A stretch of DNA of 64,000 nt from Actinomycetota bacterium (lineage in GTDB: Bacteria; Actinomycetota; UBA4738; HRBIN12), in assembly GCA_035697485.1 (NCBI GenBank), contig DASSCU010000005.1, forward strand, positions 62,001-126,000, written 5' to 3'. Position 1 is the first letter of the stretch; every line of letters starts with the position of its first letter. This document shows positions 56,632 through 64,000 of this stretch, piece after piece. Under the pieces are notes generated by a model that was not told the DNA's origin, made no database searches, and saw only the letters and a list, made by a program, of their open reading frames with translations. A program made the translations under genes and the position numbers.

Positions 56632-57636
56632 ATGACGACGCACACTCGAGGGCCACTGAGCTCCACGGCCTGGGCCCTGATGCTCGGGGAACCGGCCGAT
56701 CCGATCGCACATGAGATCGCGGGTTCGATCACCGATCCCCTCGGAGACGACGATCTGCAGCTGGCCCTCTTCCTCTGCTACGAGCTGCACTACCGTGGCC
56801 TCGACGGGGTCGACGATCGGGCTGAGTGGGATCCCTCGCTCCTCATGTTCAGGCTGGAGCTCGAGCGGATCTTCGAGGCTGCCCTGCGCGAACGGGTGAG
56901 CGTGCATCCCTCGGCGGATCCGGTCGATGTGCAGCTTCGCGAGCTCATCGCGTCCGACGACGCTCCCTCGGTCTCGTCCTTCCTCGCGCGCGAGGGCACT
57001 ATCGAGATGTTCCGTGAGTTCCTGATGCACCGTTCCGCCTATCACCTGAAGGAGGCCGACCCGCACTCCTTCGCGATCCCGCGACTGCGTGGCCGACCCA
57101 AGGCGGCGATGGTCGAGATCCAAGCTGACGAGTACGGCGGTGGCGACGCGACCTGGATGCACTCCGCGCTGTTCGCGGGGGCGATGAGCGATCTCGGACT
57201 CGACCCGACCGAGGGTCGGTACGTGCCGCTGTTGCCCGGCGTGACGCTGGCCACCGTGAACCTGATGTCGCTCTTCGGTCTGCACCGCCGGCTGCGGGGC
57301 TCCGCGGTCGGGCACCTCGCGATCCTCGAGATGACGTCGTGCATCCCGAACCGTCGGTACGGGGATGGACTGCGACGGCTGGGCTTCGTCGAGGGAACGA
57401 CCCGGTACTTCGACGAGCACGTGGAGGCCGACGCCGCGCACGGTTCGATCGCCGCGAACGATATGGCCGGGTCGCTCGTCGACGACGACCCTCGCATGCT
57501 GGCCGACGTGCTGTTCGGCGCGTCGGCCCTGCTCACCCTCGACGAGCGGTGGGCGAAGCACGTGATCGACGCGTGGCGCGAGGGACGCGACGGGCTGTGG
57601 ACGAGCCCCGCCACCCCTCAGATGTCGGTCGTCTGA
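56632..57636 (+). CDS. Heme-oxygenase-like iron-containing redox enzyme
   Basis: 334 residues of the heme-oxygenase-like diiron oxidase group. Putative metal ligands are in LCYELHYRGLDG, MVEIQADEYGGG and YFDEHVEADAAH, in the expected order Glu-His, Glu-Asp and His. Members perform N-oxygenation, C-C cleavage or desaturation reactions (family knowledge). It is convergent with and overlaps the CDGSH gene by 19 bases, a pairing that suggests a functional link. Confidence 0.88.
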   Translation: MTTHTRGPLSSTAWALMLGEPADPIAHEIAGSITDPLGDDDLQLALFLCYELHYRGLDGVDDRAEWDPSLLMFRLELERIFEAALRERVSVHPSADPVDVQLRELIASDDAPSVSSFLAREGTIEMFREFLMHRSAYHLKEADPHSFAIPRLRGRPKAAMVEIQADEYGGGDATWMHSALFAGAMSDLGLDPTEGRYVPLLPGVTLATVNLMSLFGLHRRLRGSAVGHLAILEMTSCIPNRRYGDGLRRLGFVEGTTRYFDEHVEADAAHGSIAANDMAGSLVDDDPRMLADVLFGASALLTLDERWAKHVIDAWREGRDGLWTSPATPQMSVV

Positions 57637-57851
57637 GCCCGATCAGCCTCCGGGACGCTCCGCTTCGCCGCAGACGCCTCGTGAGCTCCGTCGCACAAGG
57701 GCTGCGTCCTGGAACGTCCGCATCGGCAGAGCGGCACGACGGTCCGGCGAACCTCCAGCTCTCGACCCTCGTCGTCGATCACGACGATCGGTCCTCGAAC
57801 GAGGAAGGGTCCATCCCGGTAGGCCGTGACCGTCGGTCGTGGTGTCGTCAC
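57618..57851 (-). CDS. CDGSH iron-sulfur domain protein
   Basis: 77 residues from a GTG. The 2Fe-2S binding motif CRCGRSRTQPLCDGAH is intact, with three Cys and one His. The preceding strands RDGPFLVRGPIVVIDDEG and the C-terminal tail complete the small domain. Its 3' end lies inside the convergent diiron enzyme gene. It may serve as an electron carrier for that enzyme. Confidence 0.88.
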   Translation of the reverse strand: MTTPRPTVTAYRDGPFLVRGPIVVIDDEGRELEVRRTVVPLCRCGRSRTQPLCDGAHEASAAKRSVPEADRAQTTDI

Positions 57852-57960
57852 GGGAGGGGCGTACCCCTTCCGGGGCGTTGCCACACCCGTTTGCACGCGC
57901 CGGTGCCGGGAAAGATGGTTCCGGCTCTGCGCACGGCTCGTGAGCCGGGAAGGAGCCCAC

Positions 57961-58131
57961 ATGGACGTGGAGACGCCACGACGCGAGATGCCCGAAGAAC
58001 TGCCGGAGGGCGTGCGCCCCGAGGAGCTGCCGGAGCGCGAGGACGACGCGCTCGAGCGCACGCTCGAACCCGAGAGCCCGGAGATCGGCCAGCCGGTGCC
58101 CGGCCCGACCGAGGACGAGGAACCCCCTTGA
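57961..58131 (+). CDS. 56-residue acidic Pro/Glu-rich protein
   Basis: GAAGGAG sits nine bases before the ATG, which supports translation. The product is very acidic, with REMPEELPEGVRPEELPERE (20 residues) near the start, and probably disordered. No family recognised. A strong terminator follows three bases after the stop. Confidence 0.7.
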   Translation: MDVETPRREMPEELPEGVRPEELPEREDDALERTLEPESPEIGQPVPGPTEDEEPP

Positions 58132-58133
58132 CA

Positions 58134-58182
58134 GCGAACGGGCGCGAGGGTGTGAACCTTTGCCCGCCTCGCGCCCGTTCGC
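58134..58182. terminator. 16-base perfect stem with 17-base loop
   Basis: GCGAACGGGCGCGAGG pairs with CCTCGCGCCCGTTCGC. It lies between the small acidic gene and the convergent YtxH-like gene. Confidence 0.85.
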
Positions 58183-58188
58183 CCTTGG

Positions 58189-58638
58189 TCAGGCGGTGGT
58201 CGTCGTGTCGGACGGTTCCATGGCCGTCCGCGCCGAGTCAGGGCTCGATACCTGCCACGGTGCCTGATCGTCGCTCGATCGCTGTCGGTCCTGCACGGAA
58301 GACTTCATCGCGCGCAGCTTCTCCGTGATCTGGTCGTAACGCTCCCGGCCGGCTCGGGTCCCCAGCAGGTAGGCGCCGCCGCCGATCACGATCGTGCGGA
58401 CGATCCTGCCGCGGCGCTTCGGCGCCTTGGTCTCCACGGTGATGTGCTCGTTCCGAGCCAGCGCATCGAGCGCACGTGCCAGGGAGCCACGCTCTTCGTG
58501 CAGGTCCTCGCGGAGCAGACGAACCTCGTGCTTGAGGCGGTCGTTCTCCCGATCCATCTTGTCGAGACGTGTCTCGGTCATGCGTTCCCGGGCTCGATCG
58601 CCGAGATCGCCCATGCGTTCGGCCATGCGACTCGCCAT
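58189..58638 (-). CDS. YtxH-like coiled-coil membrane-associated protein
   Basis: 149 residues. A basic coiled coil (about 1-70) is followed by a short hydrophobic stretch in TIVIGGGAYLLGTRAGRERYDQI, the YtxH-type motif, and a disordered C-terminus. GGGAGAATC precedes the ATG. It follows the siroheme operon by 56 bases on the same strand but is probably separate from it in function. Confidence 0.75.
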   Translation of the reverse strand: MASRMAERMGDLGDRARERMTETRLDKMDRENDRLKHEVRLLREDLHEERGSLARALDALARNEHITVETKAPKRRGRIVRTIVIGGGAYLLGTRAGRERYDQITEKLRAMKSSVQDRQRSSDDQAPWQVSSPDSARTAMEPSDTTTTA

Positions 58639-58694
58639 GTCGATTCTCCCATCACTCGTGCCGGGCGAGATGCCCAGCGGTCGATACCAGGGAG

Positions 58695-59477
58695 TTACCC
58701 ACGAAGGGTTCGGTCCACACCACCCGTCGCCGCGCGATGCAGGTATCGGGCGAGCGCAGACCTCGGCACCGAGACGACGTCGCCGACCACGAGCGTGGCG
58801 GGCGGGCCGATACTGGCCGCGGCGGCGAGCGTGGGCAGGTCGTCGAGGGTACCGACCACGGTGCGCTGCTCGTCGGTCCACGCCCACTGCACGACCGCGG
58901 CGGGCGTCGACACGTGCCGGCCCGCCTCGATGAGGGTGGAGCAGGTCTCGGCCAGCTTCCCAGCCGCCATCAGGACGACCAGGGTGTCGGTCGCCGTCGC
59001 CATGCGCGTGAGGTCGACGGTGTCCTCGGCGTGCGCGGTCGAGCCGGTGACGACGGCGAACGACCGGGCGACCGAGCGATGGGTCATCGGGATGCCGGCC
59101 GCAGCCGGCGCAGCGACGGCGCTCGTGATGCCAGGGACGATCTCGACGGGGATGCCGGCCTCGTCGCACGCGAGCATCTCCTCCCCGCCGCGCCCGAACA
59201 CGAATGGATCCCCTCCCTTGAGGCGCACGACCACGTGGCCGCTCGCGGCCTCGTGCACGAGCAGGGCGCCGATCTCTCGCTGCTCCATCGCCTGCCTGCC
59301 CGGTTCCTTGCCGACGTAGATGCGGCGGGCGTCGGGCGGCGCCAGGTCGAGCAGGGCCGGGGCGGCGAGGCGGTCGTAAACGACGACGTCGGCCAGCGCG
59401 AGGACCCTTGCTCCCTTCACCGTGATCAGGTCGGGATCGCCGGGGCCCGCACCGACCAGTACGACGCGTCCAGTCAT
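58695..59477 (-). CDS. cobA: Uroporphyrinogen-III C-methyltransferase (SUMT)
   Basis: Makes precorrin-2, the first step from uroporphyrinogen III to siroheme. 260 residues; motifs GAGPGDPDLITVKG at the N-terminus, VYDRLAAPALL, LKGGDPFVFGRGGEE and VPGITSAVAAPAAAGIPMTHR are all present. Its ATG overlaps the stop of the met8-like gene by four bases, and it is the last gene of the sulfite-reduction operon. Confidence 0.93.
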   Translation of the reverse strand: MTGRVVLVGAGPGDPDLITVKGARVLALADVVVYDRLAAPALLDLAPPDARRIYVGKEPGRQAMEQREIGALLVHEAASGHVVVRLKGGDPFVFGRGGEEMLACDEAGIPVEIVPGITSAVAAPAAAGIPMTHRSVARSFAVVTGSTAHAEDTVDLTRMATATDTLVVLMAAGKLAETCSTLIEAGRHVSTPAAVVQWAWTDEQRTVVGTLDDLPTLAAAASIGPPATLVVGDVVSVPRSALARYLHRAATGGVDRTLRG

Positions 59478-60124
59478 GCCGGCGCCTCTTGGAGCAGACG
59501 GTCCCTGAGCCTCGCCGCGAGCTCGTCGGCGCGACCGTCGCGGATCAGGGCCGCCGCCTCGCCGAGGTCGAGCGCGTCGGCCCAACGGCGCGCGCGCGTC
59601 GCGAAGTCGGGCAGCGACGGCGTCGTCTCGGCGCGCACCGTGCGCAGCACCGCCAGGACCTCGGACCATTCCTCGCCGAAGGAGGCAGAGAGTTCCGCGC
59701 GTAACTTCTTCGCCAAAGCCGGTGACGCGCCACCGGTCGCGATCGCCAGCACGAGCTCGCCGCGACGCACGACGCTCGGTGCCGACCAGTCGCAGTTGGG
59801 GATGTCGTCCATCACGTTCACCAGTGCCCGGCGGCTCCGGGCTTCGCGGGCGATCGCGTCGCGCTCGCCGGCCTCACGGCTCGCCGCGACGACGAGGAAC
59901 GCGCCGTTCAGGTCGTCGGCGCGCCACGCTCGGCGTTCCACGACGACGCCGTCGACGCGCTCGAGTTCGTCGAGCCGAGCCGCCGGGACGGGCGAGACCA
60001 CCAGCACGTCGTCGGCGCCGGCCCCGATCATCGCTTCGACCTTGCCCTCGCGCACGGCGTCGGCACCGATCACGACGCACCGCCGCCCCGACAGCTCGAG
60101 CATCACGGGATAGCCGAACGGCAT
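59474..60124 (-). CDS. Precorrin-2 dehydrogenase / siroheme synthase N-terminal domain
   Basis: 216 residues of the Met8/CysG N-terminal type. The Rossmann loop is CVVIGADAVREGKVEAMIGAG, then a conserved NCDWSAPSVVRRGELVLAIATGGASPALAKKLR (in part) with the Asp important for dehydrogenation. It converts precorrin-2 to sirohydrochlorin and may insert iron. It overlaps cysH and cobA genes (ATGA each). A separate chelatase gene is not in the window. Confidence 0.9.
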   Translation of the reverse strand: MPFGYPVMLELSGRRCVVIGADAVREGKVEAMIGAGADDVLVVSPVPAARLDELERVDGVVVERRAWRADDLNGAFLVVAASREAGERDAIAREARSRRALVNVMDDIPNCDWSAPSVVRRGELVLAIATGGASPALAKKLRAELSASFGEEWSEVLAVLRTVRAETTPSLPDFATRARRWADALDLGEAAALIRDGRADELAARLRDRLLQEAPA

Positions 60125-60951
60125 CACGAGCCTCCCTCGACGGTGGCCTCCGCCTTCTCGCGATCGCTCCGAGACCCGGCGAGCTCCACGCTGCAGTGGA
60201 TGCCGCACTCCTTCGCGGTGTCGTGCTCCCACCACCAGCGGCCGGCTCGCTCGGGCTCCCCCGGCTCGACCGGTCGGGTGCACGGCGCACATCCGATCGA
60301 GGCGTACCCGTGATCGAAGAGCTCGTGGTAGGGCACCTCGTGCGTGCGGACGTAGTCCCAGACCTCGTCGAGCGTCCAGTCCGCGAGTGGGTTCAGCTTC
60401 ACGATGCCGCCGTGGTCGCGGTCGAGCTCGACCTTCGCGATATTGCGCCGCGAGGCCCACTGCTCGCGGCGAAGGCCGGCGATCCACGCGTCGAGCGTGG
60501 CGAGCTTGCGCCGCAGCGGCTCGACCTTGCGCACGGCGCAACACGCGAGCCGCAGATCGACGTCGCGATACATCAGATTCGGACCCTCCCGATTCACGAG
60601 CGAGGCAACCGCCGCCGTGTCCGGGTACTCGAACTCCACGGCGATGCCGTACCGCTCCCGCACCTCCTCGAACAGGGTGTACGTCTCGGGCGGCAGGCGT
60701 CCGGTGTCCAGCGTGAAGACCCGCACACCGGGGTCCAGCCGCCACGCCATGTCGATCAGCACCATGCCGTCGACGCCCCCTGCGGCGCTGATCGCGAGCT
60801 TCGGGTGGAACCGCTCGAGCGCCCACTCGAGCAGCTCCTCGGCCCGCGAGTGCTCGAACCGTTCGGCCGCGTCGTGCACCCACATCGCTTCCTCGGCGAC
60901 CACCGGCATCGTCGGCTCGTGCCACGGTGCCCGCGGATCGGAATCGGCCAT
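60124..60951 (-). CDS. cysH: Adenylylsulfate reductase, iron-sulfur type
   Basis: Reduces activated sulfate (APS or PAPS) to sulfite. 275 residues. The nucleotide loop is LAISAAGGVDGMVLIDMA; the 4Fe-4S ligands appear as RLACCAVRKVEPL and GCAPCTRPV, marking the assimilatory APS-reductase type; the catalytic cysteine motif ECGIHC is near the C-terminus. ATG at 60951 overlaps the zinc-ribbon stop. Sulfate adenylyltransferase genes are not in the window. Confidence 0.93.
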   Translation of the reverse strand: MADSDPRAPWHEPTMPVVAEEAMWVHDAAERFEHSRAEELLEWALERFHPKLAISAAGGVDGMVLIDMAWRLDPGVRVFTLDTGRLPPETYTLFEEVRERYGIAVEFEYPDTAAVASLVNREGPNLMYRDVDLRLACCAVRKVEPLRRKLATLDAWIAGLRREQWASRRNIAKVELDRDHGGIVKLNPLADWTLDEVWDYVRTHEVPYHELFDHGYASIGCAPCTRPVEPGEPERAGRWWWEHDTAKECGIHCSVELAGSRSDREKAEATVEGGS

Positions 60952-61100
60952 CAGCCCGCACCCCCCACGGTGATCGCGGTCAGCTCGAACCCGCGCTCGC
61001 ACGACTCGCATCGCCATGCCGACCTCGCGGCGTCGTCGGGTCGGATGCCCTGCTCGCCGCAGAACGGGCAGTAGAACGGCACCGCACGCTCGCCCGTCAT
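60951..61100 (-). CDS. 49-residue zinc-ribbon protein of the sulfite reductase operon
   Basis: A small protein with two CxxC pairs (FYCPFCGEQG and WRCESCERGF), a complete zinc ribbon. The ATG overlaps the nirA stop by four bases and its stop overlaps the cysH ATG. Small genes of this kind sit between sulfite reductase and cysH in other Actinobacteria, so it is probably conserved; function unknown. Confidence 0.82.
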   Translation of the reverse strand: MTGERAVPFYCPFCGEQGIRPDDAARSAWRCESCERGFELTAITVGGAG

Positions 61101-62818
61101 TGCAGCTCGCCGTGGTCGGGCGCCGGCTCGGCGAACCGGGCGAGCGCGGCGGCGTCGAGGGCGTTCACGAACGACGAGAATGTGTCGTCGTCGGCTCGTT
61201 GGCCGGCGTAGCGGCGCAGCAGCAGCTCGAGGTAGTCGGCCGCGTCCTCCGCGTAGATCTTCACCCCACGGACCTTGCGGCCGAAGGCCGCACCCTCGCC
61301 CATCGTCCCTCCCAGGTGCACGAGGAACGCATCGCTCTTCGTGCCGTCGGGTCGCGTGCGCAGCGCCGACATCAGCCCGATATCGGCGACCTGGAAGCGC
61401 GCGCACGAGTTCGGGCACCCGTTCACGTGGATGCGGACGTCCTCGTCGAAGCCCGGCAACCGAGCCTCGAGCTCCGTCGTGATCCAGGTGGCACGCCCCT
61501 TCGTCTCGCCGATCGCGAGCTTGCAGAACTCGATGCCCGTGCACGCCATCGTCGAGCGGCGGAAGACGCTTCCACGGGCTCGGAGATCGAGTCCGTCGAG
61601 GGCGGTGACGAGCTCGTCGGACCGACCGGCCGCCACGTCGACGATCACGAGCTTCTGCTGAGCGGTGGCGCGGACCGACCCCGATCCGTACGCGTCGGCG
61701 AGATCGGCGACGAGCCGGAGTTGGTGCCCGGCGATCCGCCCTGCTCGCGGGGCGAACCCCACCGACACCCGTCCGTCGCGCTGCGGCATCACGCCGAGGT
61801 GCTCCCGAGCCCCCATCGGCGCCGGTCGTGGTGGAGGCCCATCAGGCAGGGGTCCCCGCTCGAGGAACTCACCTTCCAGCACCTCACGGACGCGCTCGGG
61901 ACCCCAGTCCTTCACGAGGAACTTCAGCCTGGCATGGTTGCGCGATCGCCGATAGCCGTACTCACGGAACAACGAGGTGACGCCCGCCCAGACCTCCGGT
62001 GCGCGCTCTCGAGGCACGAACGCGCCGAGGCGCTGGGCGAACATCGGGTTCGTCGACAACCCTCCGCCCACCTGCAGGTCGTACCCGAGCTCGCCACCGG
62101 GCCCGGCCACGCCCGCGAGCGAGACGTCGTTGATCTCGTGGTTCGTGCACCCGACGAGGCACCCGCTGATCGAGGTCTTGTACTTGCGCGGGAGGTTCGA
62201 GAACGCGGGATCGCCGACGAACCGCTCGGCCACCGCACGGATGTCCGGGGTCGCGTCGAACGCCTCGTCGGCGGTGACCCCTGCGAGCGGGCATCCGAGG
62301 ATCACCCGCGGGGTGTCGCCGCAGGCTTCCTGCGTCGAGAGCCCCACTGACTCGATGCGCTCCCAGATCGCAGGCACGTCCTCGATGCGGATCCAATGCA
62401 GCTGCACGTTCTGCCGGTCGGTCACATCGGCGACGTCGCGGCCGAACCGTTCGCTCGCCCACGCGATCGCACGGAGCTGCTCCGTGGTCATCGCACCGCC
62501 GTCGATGCGGATGCGCATCATGAAGAACTCGTCCTCGAGCTCCTCGTGTTCGGCGCTCCCCGTGCGTTCGCCCGGCACGCCCTGCTTCCGCTGCGTGTAG
62601 AGGCCCCACCACCGCATGCGATTGCGCAGGTCCTGCTTGCCGATCGAGCGGAAGCCGCGGGGCGCGAAGATGCGCTCGATGCGCTCGCGCACGTTGAGAC
62701 CGTCGTCTTCCTTCTTGATCTGCTCGGCCGGGTTCAGCGGCTCGTGATACCCCAGTCCCCACTGCCCCTCGCCGCGACGACGCGGGGTGCGGGTGACGGG
62801 GGTCGTGGTGTCGGTCAT
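61097..62818 (-). CDS. nirA: Ferredoxin-dependent sulfite reductase
   Basis: 573 residues. Siroheme and 4Fe-4S cluster ligands are in CTGIEFC and CPNSC, with the upstream siroheme-binding Arg/Lys blocks DRQNVQLHWIRIED and KTSISGCLVGCTNHEINDV; Tyr in LYTQRKQG and Cys in ACGDTPR correspond to the Tyr-Cys pair of NirA-type enzymes. The operon with cysH favours sulfite over nitrite as substrate. GGAGGT lies three bases before the ATG and is part of a hairpin. The leader contains a cysteine-rich upstream ORF. Confidence 0.93.
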   Translation of the reverse strand: MTDTTTPVTRTPRRRGEGQWGLGYHEPLNPAEQIKKEDDGLNVRERIERIFAPRGFRSIGKQDLRNRMRWWGLYTQRKQGVPGERTGSAEHEELEDEFFMMRIRIDGGAMTTEQLRAIAWASERFGRDVADVTDRQNVQLHWIRIEDVPAIWERIESVGLSTQEACGDTPRVILGCPLAGVTADEAFDATPDIRAVAERFVGDPAFSNLPRKYKTSISGCLVGCTNHEINDVSLAGVAGPGGELGYDLQVGGGLSTNPMFAQRLGAFVPRERAPEVWAGVTSLFREYGYRRSRNHARLKFLVKDWGPERVREVLEGEFLERGPLPDGPPPRPAPMGAREHLGVMPQRDGRVSVGFAPRAGRIAGHQLRLVADLADAYGSGSVRATAQQKLVIVDVAAGRSDELVTALDGLDLRARGSVFRRSTMACTGIEFCKLAIGETKGRATWITTELEARLPGFDEDVRIHVNGCPNSCARFQVADIGLMSALRTRPDGTKSDAFLVHLGGTMGEGAAFGRKVRGVKIYAEDAADYLELLLRRYAGQRADDDTFSSFVNALDAAALARFAEPAPDHGELQ

Positions 62819-62841
62819 GGGACCTCCGGTGCTGCCGGTCC
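62819..62841 (-). promoter_or_regulatory. Hairpin covering the nirA ribosome site
   Basis: On the minus strand GGACC (62841-62837) pairs with GGTCC (62823-62819), placing the nirA Shine-Dalgarno GGAGGT in the stem. AGGTCC can alternatively pair with GGACCT at the end of the upstream ORF (62908-62903). Confidence 0.5.
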
Positions 62842-62853
62842 GGGGAACGCGAA

Positions 62854-62875
62854 GGGCCGCCGGTGGCGGCGGCCC
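62854..62875 (-). terminator. Candidate attenuator hairpin before nirA
   Basis: GGGCCGCC and GGCGGCCC form a perfect 8-base stem with a six-base loop on the minus-strand transcript, followed by TTCGCGTT, about 20 bases after the upstream ORF stop. Confidence 0.5.
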
Positions 62876-62899
62876 GGGCGATGCGTGAGGTGTGGAGGA

Positions 62900-62974
62900 T
62901 CAGGTCCGCGCGCGCGCGTCGGCGCACGAGGCGCCGCAGGCCGCGGGCATGCCGCAGAGGCGCGAGGGGATCAT
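62900..62974 (-). CDS. 24-residue cysteine-rich leader peptide
   Basis: ATG at 62974 follows GGTGGGGG three bases away. The frame begins MIPSRLCGMPAACGASC, then ends ADARART, with Cys codons (all TGC) at positions 7, 13 and 17, and stops 81 bases before nirA. Three cysteines in 24 codons before a sulfite-reductase operon suggest a peptide whose translation senses Cys-tRNA. It lies within a transcript starting near 63040. Confidence 0.7.
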   Translation of the reverse strand: MIPSRLCGMPAACGASCADARART

Positions 62975-63046
62975 GGCCCCCACCAGCCCGGCCGTGCGCG
63001 TGCGGATCACGGTGATTCGTACCCCTCAGGTCGGATTTGCAGGTGC

Positions 63047-63076
63047 AACGTATCCGCGTCGCGGAACCGATGTCAA
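63047..63076 (-). promoter_or_regulatory. Promoter of the sulfite-reduction operon
   Basis: On the minus strand, consensus TTGACA (63076-63071) and TACGTT (63052-63047) are 18 bases apart; transcription would start near 63040, 66 bases before the leader-peptide ATG. Confidence 0.75.
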
Positions 63077-63153
63077 ACCCGGTTTGCCCGTCGGCTCGAC
63101 CGGGAACCACTCAAACGGTCCGGCCAACGCGTGGGTCCGACGAGGGGGGATCG

Positions 63154-63501
63154 ATGCCGCAGAAGGCGTGGAGCGCTCAGCGGGAACGTCAGTACGAGCA
63201 CATCAAGGAAGGGCTGCGTGATCGCGGCCGCTCCGAAGAGACGGCCGAGGAGATCGCGGCGCGCACGGTCAACAAGGAGCGTGCCCGCTCGGGGGAGGCG
63301 AAGACGAGCTCTCGCGCGTCACGCGAGGACATCTCGAGCGGACGCCGTGGGGGCGTCCGATCGCGCCGGGGTGCCGGCGGTCGTACCCGGGATCAGCTGT
63401 ACGAGGAAGCGAAGGATCTGAACATCGAAGGTCGATCTCGGATGAACAAGGAGCAGCTGCTGCGGGCGGTGAATCGCCGCACCGGTCGACGAAGTCGGTG
63501 A
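63154..63501 (+). CDS. Small basic protein with Rho-N-like C-terminus
   Basis: 115 residues. GAGGGGGGATCG precedes the ATG. The N-terminal half is charged (WSAQRERQYEHIKEGLRDRG), a Arg/Gly-rich linker follows, and RDQLYEEAKDLNIEGRSRMN with EQLLRAVN resembles a Rho N-terminal/SAP-type helical hairpin that binds nucleic acid. Similar proteins are often labelled plasmid stabilisation proteins without evidence. It is coupled to the next gene by a GTGA overlap. Confidence 0.78.
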   Translation: MPQKAWSAQRERQYEHIKEGLRDRGRSEETAEEIAARTVNKERARSGEAKTSSRASREDISSGRRGGVRSRRGAGGRTRDQLYEEAKDLNIEGRSRMNKEQLLRAVNRRTGRRSR

Positions 63502-64000
63502 GTGATGTGGCCCAGGGGGGGAGCACCACATCGACCCGGCCCGACGATGCGCCGATCGATCGTCAGCGCCGGTCGCGAGCGATGCGTCGCCTCGGTGTCG
63601 GGGCACTCGGTGCGCTCGTGCTGCTCGGCGCCGCGAACATCGTGGGTGTGCGGGTCGCTCGCTCGTCCGTCGTAGCCGACGGCACGAGCTTGGCGGTGAC
63701 CTACGCGTCCGTCACGAGACCCGGCCTCTCGACTCCGTGGAACCTCGAGATCCGCCGCACCGGCGGCTTCCCGGGGCCGGTGACGATCGTCACCACCTCC
63801 AGCTATTTCGCATCGTTCGACTTCAACCAGTGGTACCCGGAGCCTTCGGACACCGCGGTCCGCGGTGACGACCTGGTGCTGACGTTCGAGCGCCCGGAGG
63901 GCGAGGTCTTCGAGCTCTCGTTCGACGGTCGTGCGACACCGACGTTCAACATCGGCGCGCGCGCCGTCACCGCGATCCAGACCGAGGGACTTCCACCCTT
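63498..64000 (+). CDS. Membrane-anchored protein, 3' end cut by window edge
   Basis: Begins at a GTG overlapping the previous stop (GTGA). About 167 residues are present: a basic N-terminus, one membrane helix (LGVGALGALVLLGAANIVGV), then an exported beta-rich region (TPWNLEIRRTGGFPGPVTIV and onward). A PrsW-, DUF421- or similar partner cannot be judged. No family recognised from this portion. Confidence 0.75.
   Translation, partial: MSDVAQGGSTTSTRPDDAPIDRQRRSRAMRRLGVGALGALVLLGAANIVGVRVARSSVVADGTSLAVTYASVTRPGLSTPWNLEIRRTGGFPGPVTIVTTSSYFASFDFNQWYPEPSDTAVRGDDLVLTFERPEGEVFELSFDGRATPTFNIGARAVTAIQTEGLPP

Overview
The window is about 64 kb of high-GC DNA from the replication-origin region of an actinobacterial chromosome. 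The order parB-parA-rsmG-jag-yidC-yidD-rnpA-rpmH on the minus strand, facing dnaA-dnaN-recF-dciA-gyrB-gyrA on the plus strand, is the classic origin layout. A perfect parS site overlaps the rsmG start, and DnaA-box-like sequences lie between dnaA and dnaN. Actinobacterial markers are a DUF3566 membrane protein after gyrA, CrgA, a mycothiol-synthase-like protein, a WYL regulator, many GTG starts and several apparently leaderless genes. I cannot name the genus; a deep-branching lineage outside the well-known Streptomyces and Mycobacterium groups is my guess.

Layout. 1-14.4 kb holds segregation, membrane insertion, RNA processing, replication initiation and gyrase genes, ending in a strong hairpin. 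14.4-18.8 kb holds an M23 peptidase, small membrane proteins, tRNA-Ile(GAT), and an acyltransferase/N-acylamino-acid-racemase-like pair. 19.0-22.5 kb is a compact operon resembling methylamine-dehydrogenase maturation genes: a 23-residue-repeat protein, a MauD-like thioredoxin, a Tat-exported cysteine-rich protein, a 34-residue membrane peptide, a MauE-like membrane protein and an anchored exported protein. 22.5-32.7 kb holds metabolic and envelope genes, tRNA-Ala(TGC), a beta-lactamase-like/2H-phosphoesterase fusion, M15 and M23 peptidases, an MshD-like protein and a PQQ-type sugar dehydrogenase with a broken paralogue fragment upstream.

33-40 kb carries an orphan molybdenum hydroxylase large subunit, an S9 peptidase, an NAD-binding protein, glutamate dehydrogenase and a non-coding block with DnaA-box-like repeats. 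40-48.5 kb (minus strand) holds a heterodimeric ABC exporter in one operon with an S45 acylase and crgA, then a DrrAB-type ABC pair divergent from a WYL regulator. 49.6-58.6 kb holds an acyl-CoA ligase, GNAT and HAD proteins, a flippase-like membrane protein, a C45 acyltransferase-like enzyme, small stress and membrane proteins, and a heme-oxygenase-like diiron enzyme facing a CDGSH protein.

58.7-63.1 kb is a five-gene overlapping operon for assimilatory sulfite reduction and siroheme synthesis (nirA, zinc ribbon, cysH, met8-like, cobA). Its leader contains a strong promoter, a 24-codon cysteine-rich upstream ORF and two hairpins, which suggests cysteine-responsive attenuation. The right edge holds a Rho-N-like small protein and the start of a membrane protein. 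The most interesting candidates are the Mau-like operon without a possible TTQ cofactor, the cysteine leader peptide, the beta-lactamase/2H fusion and the DnaA-box-like cluster near 40 kb.
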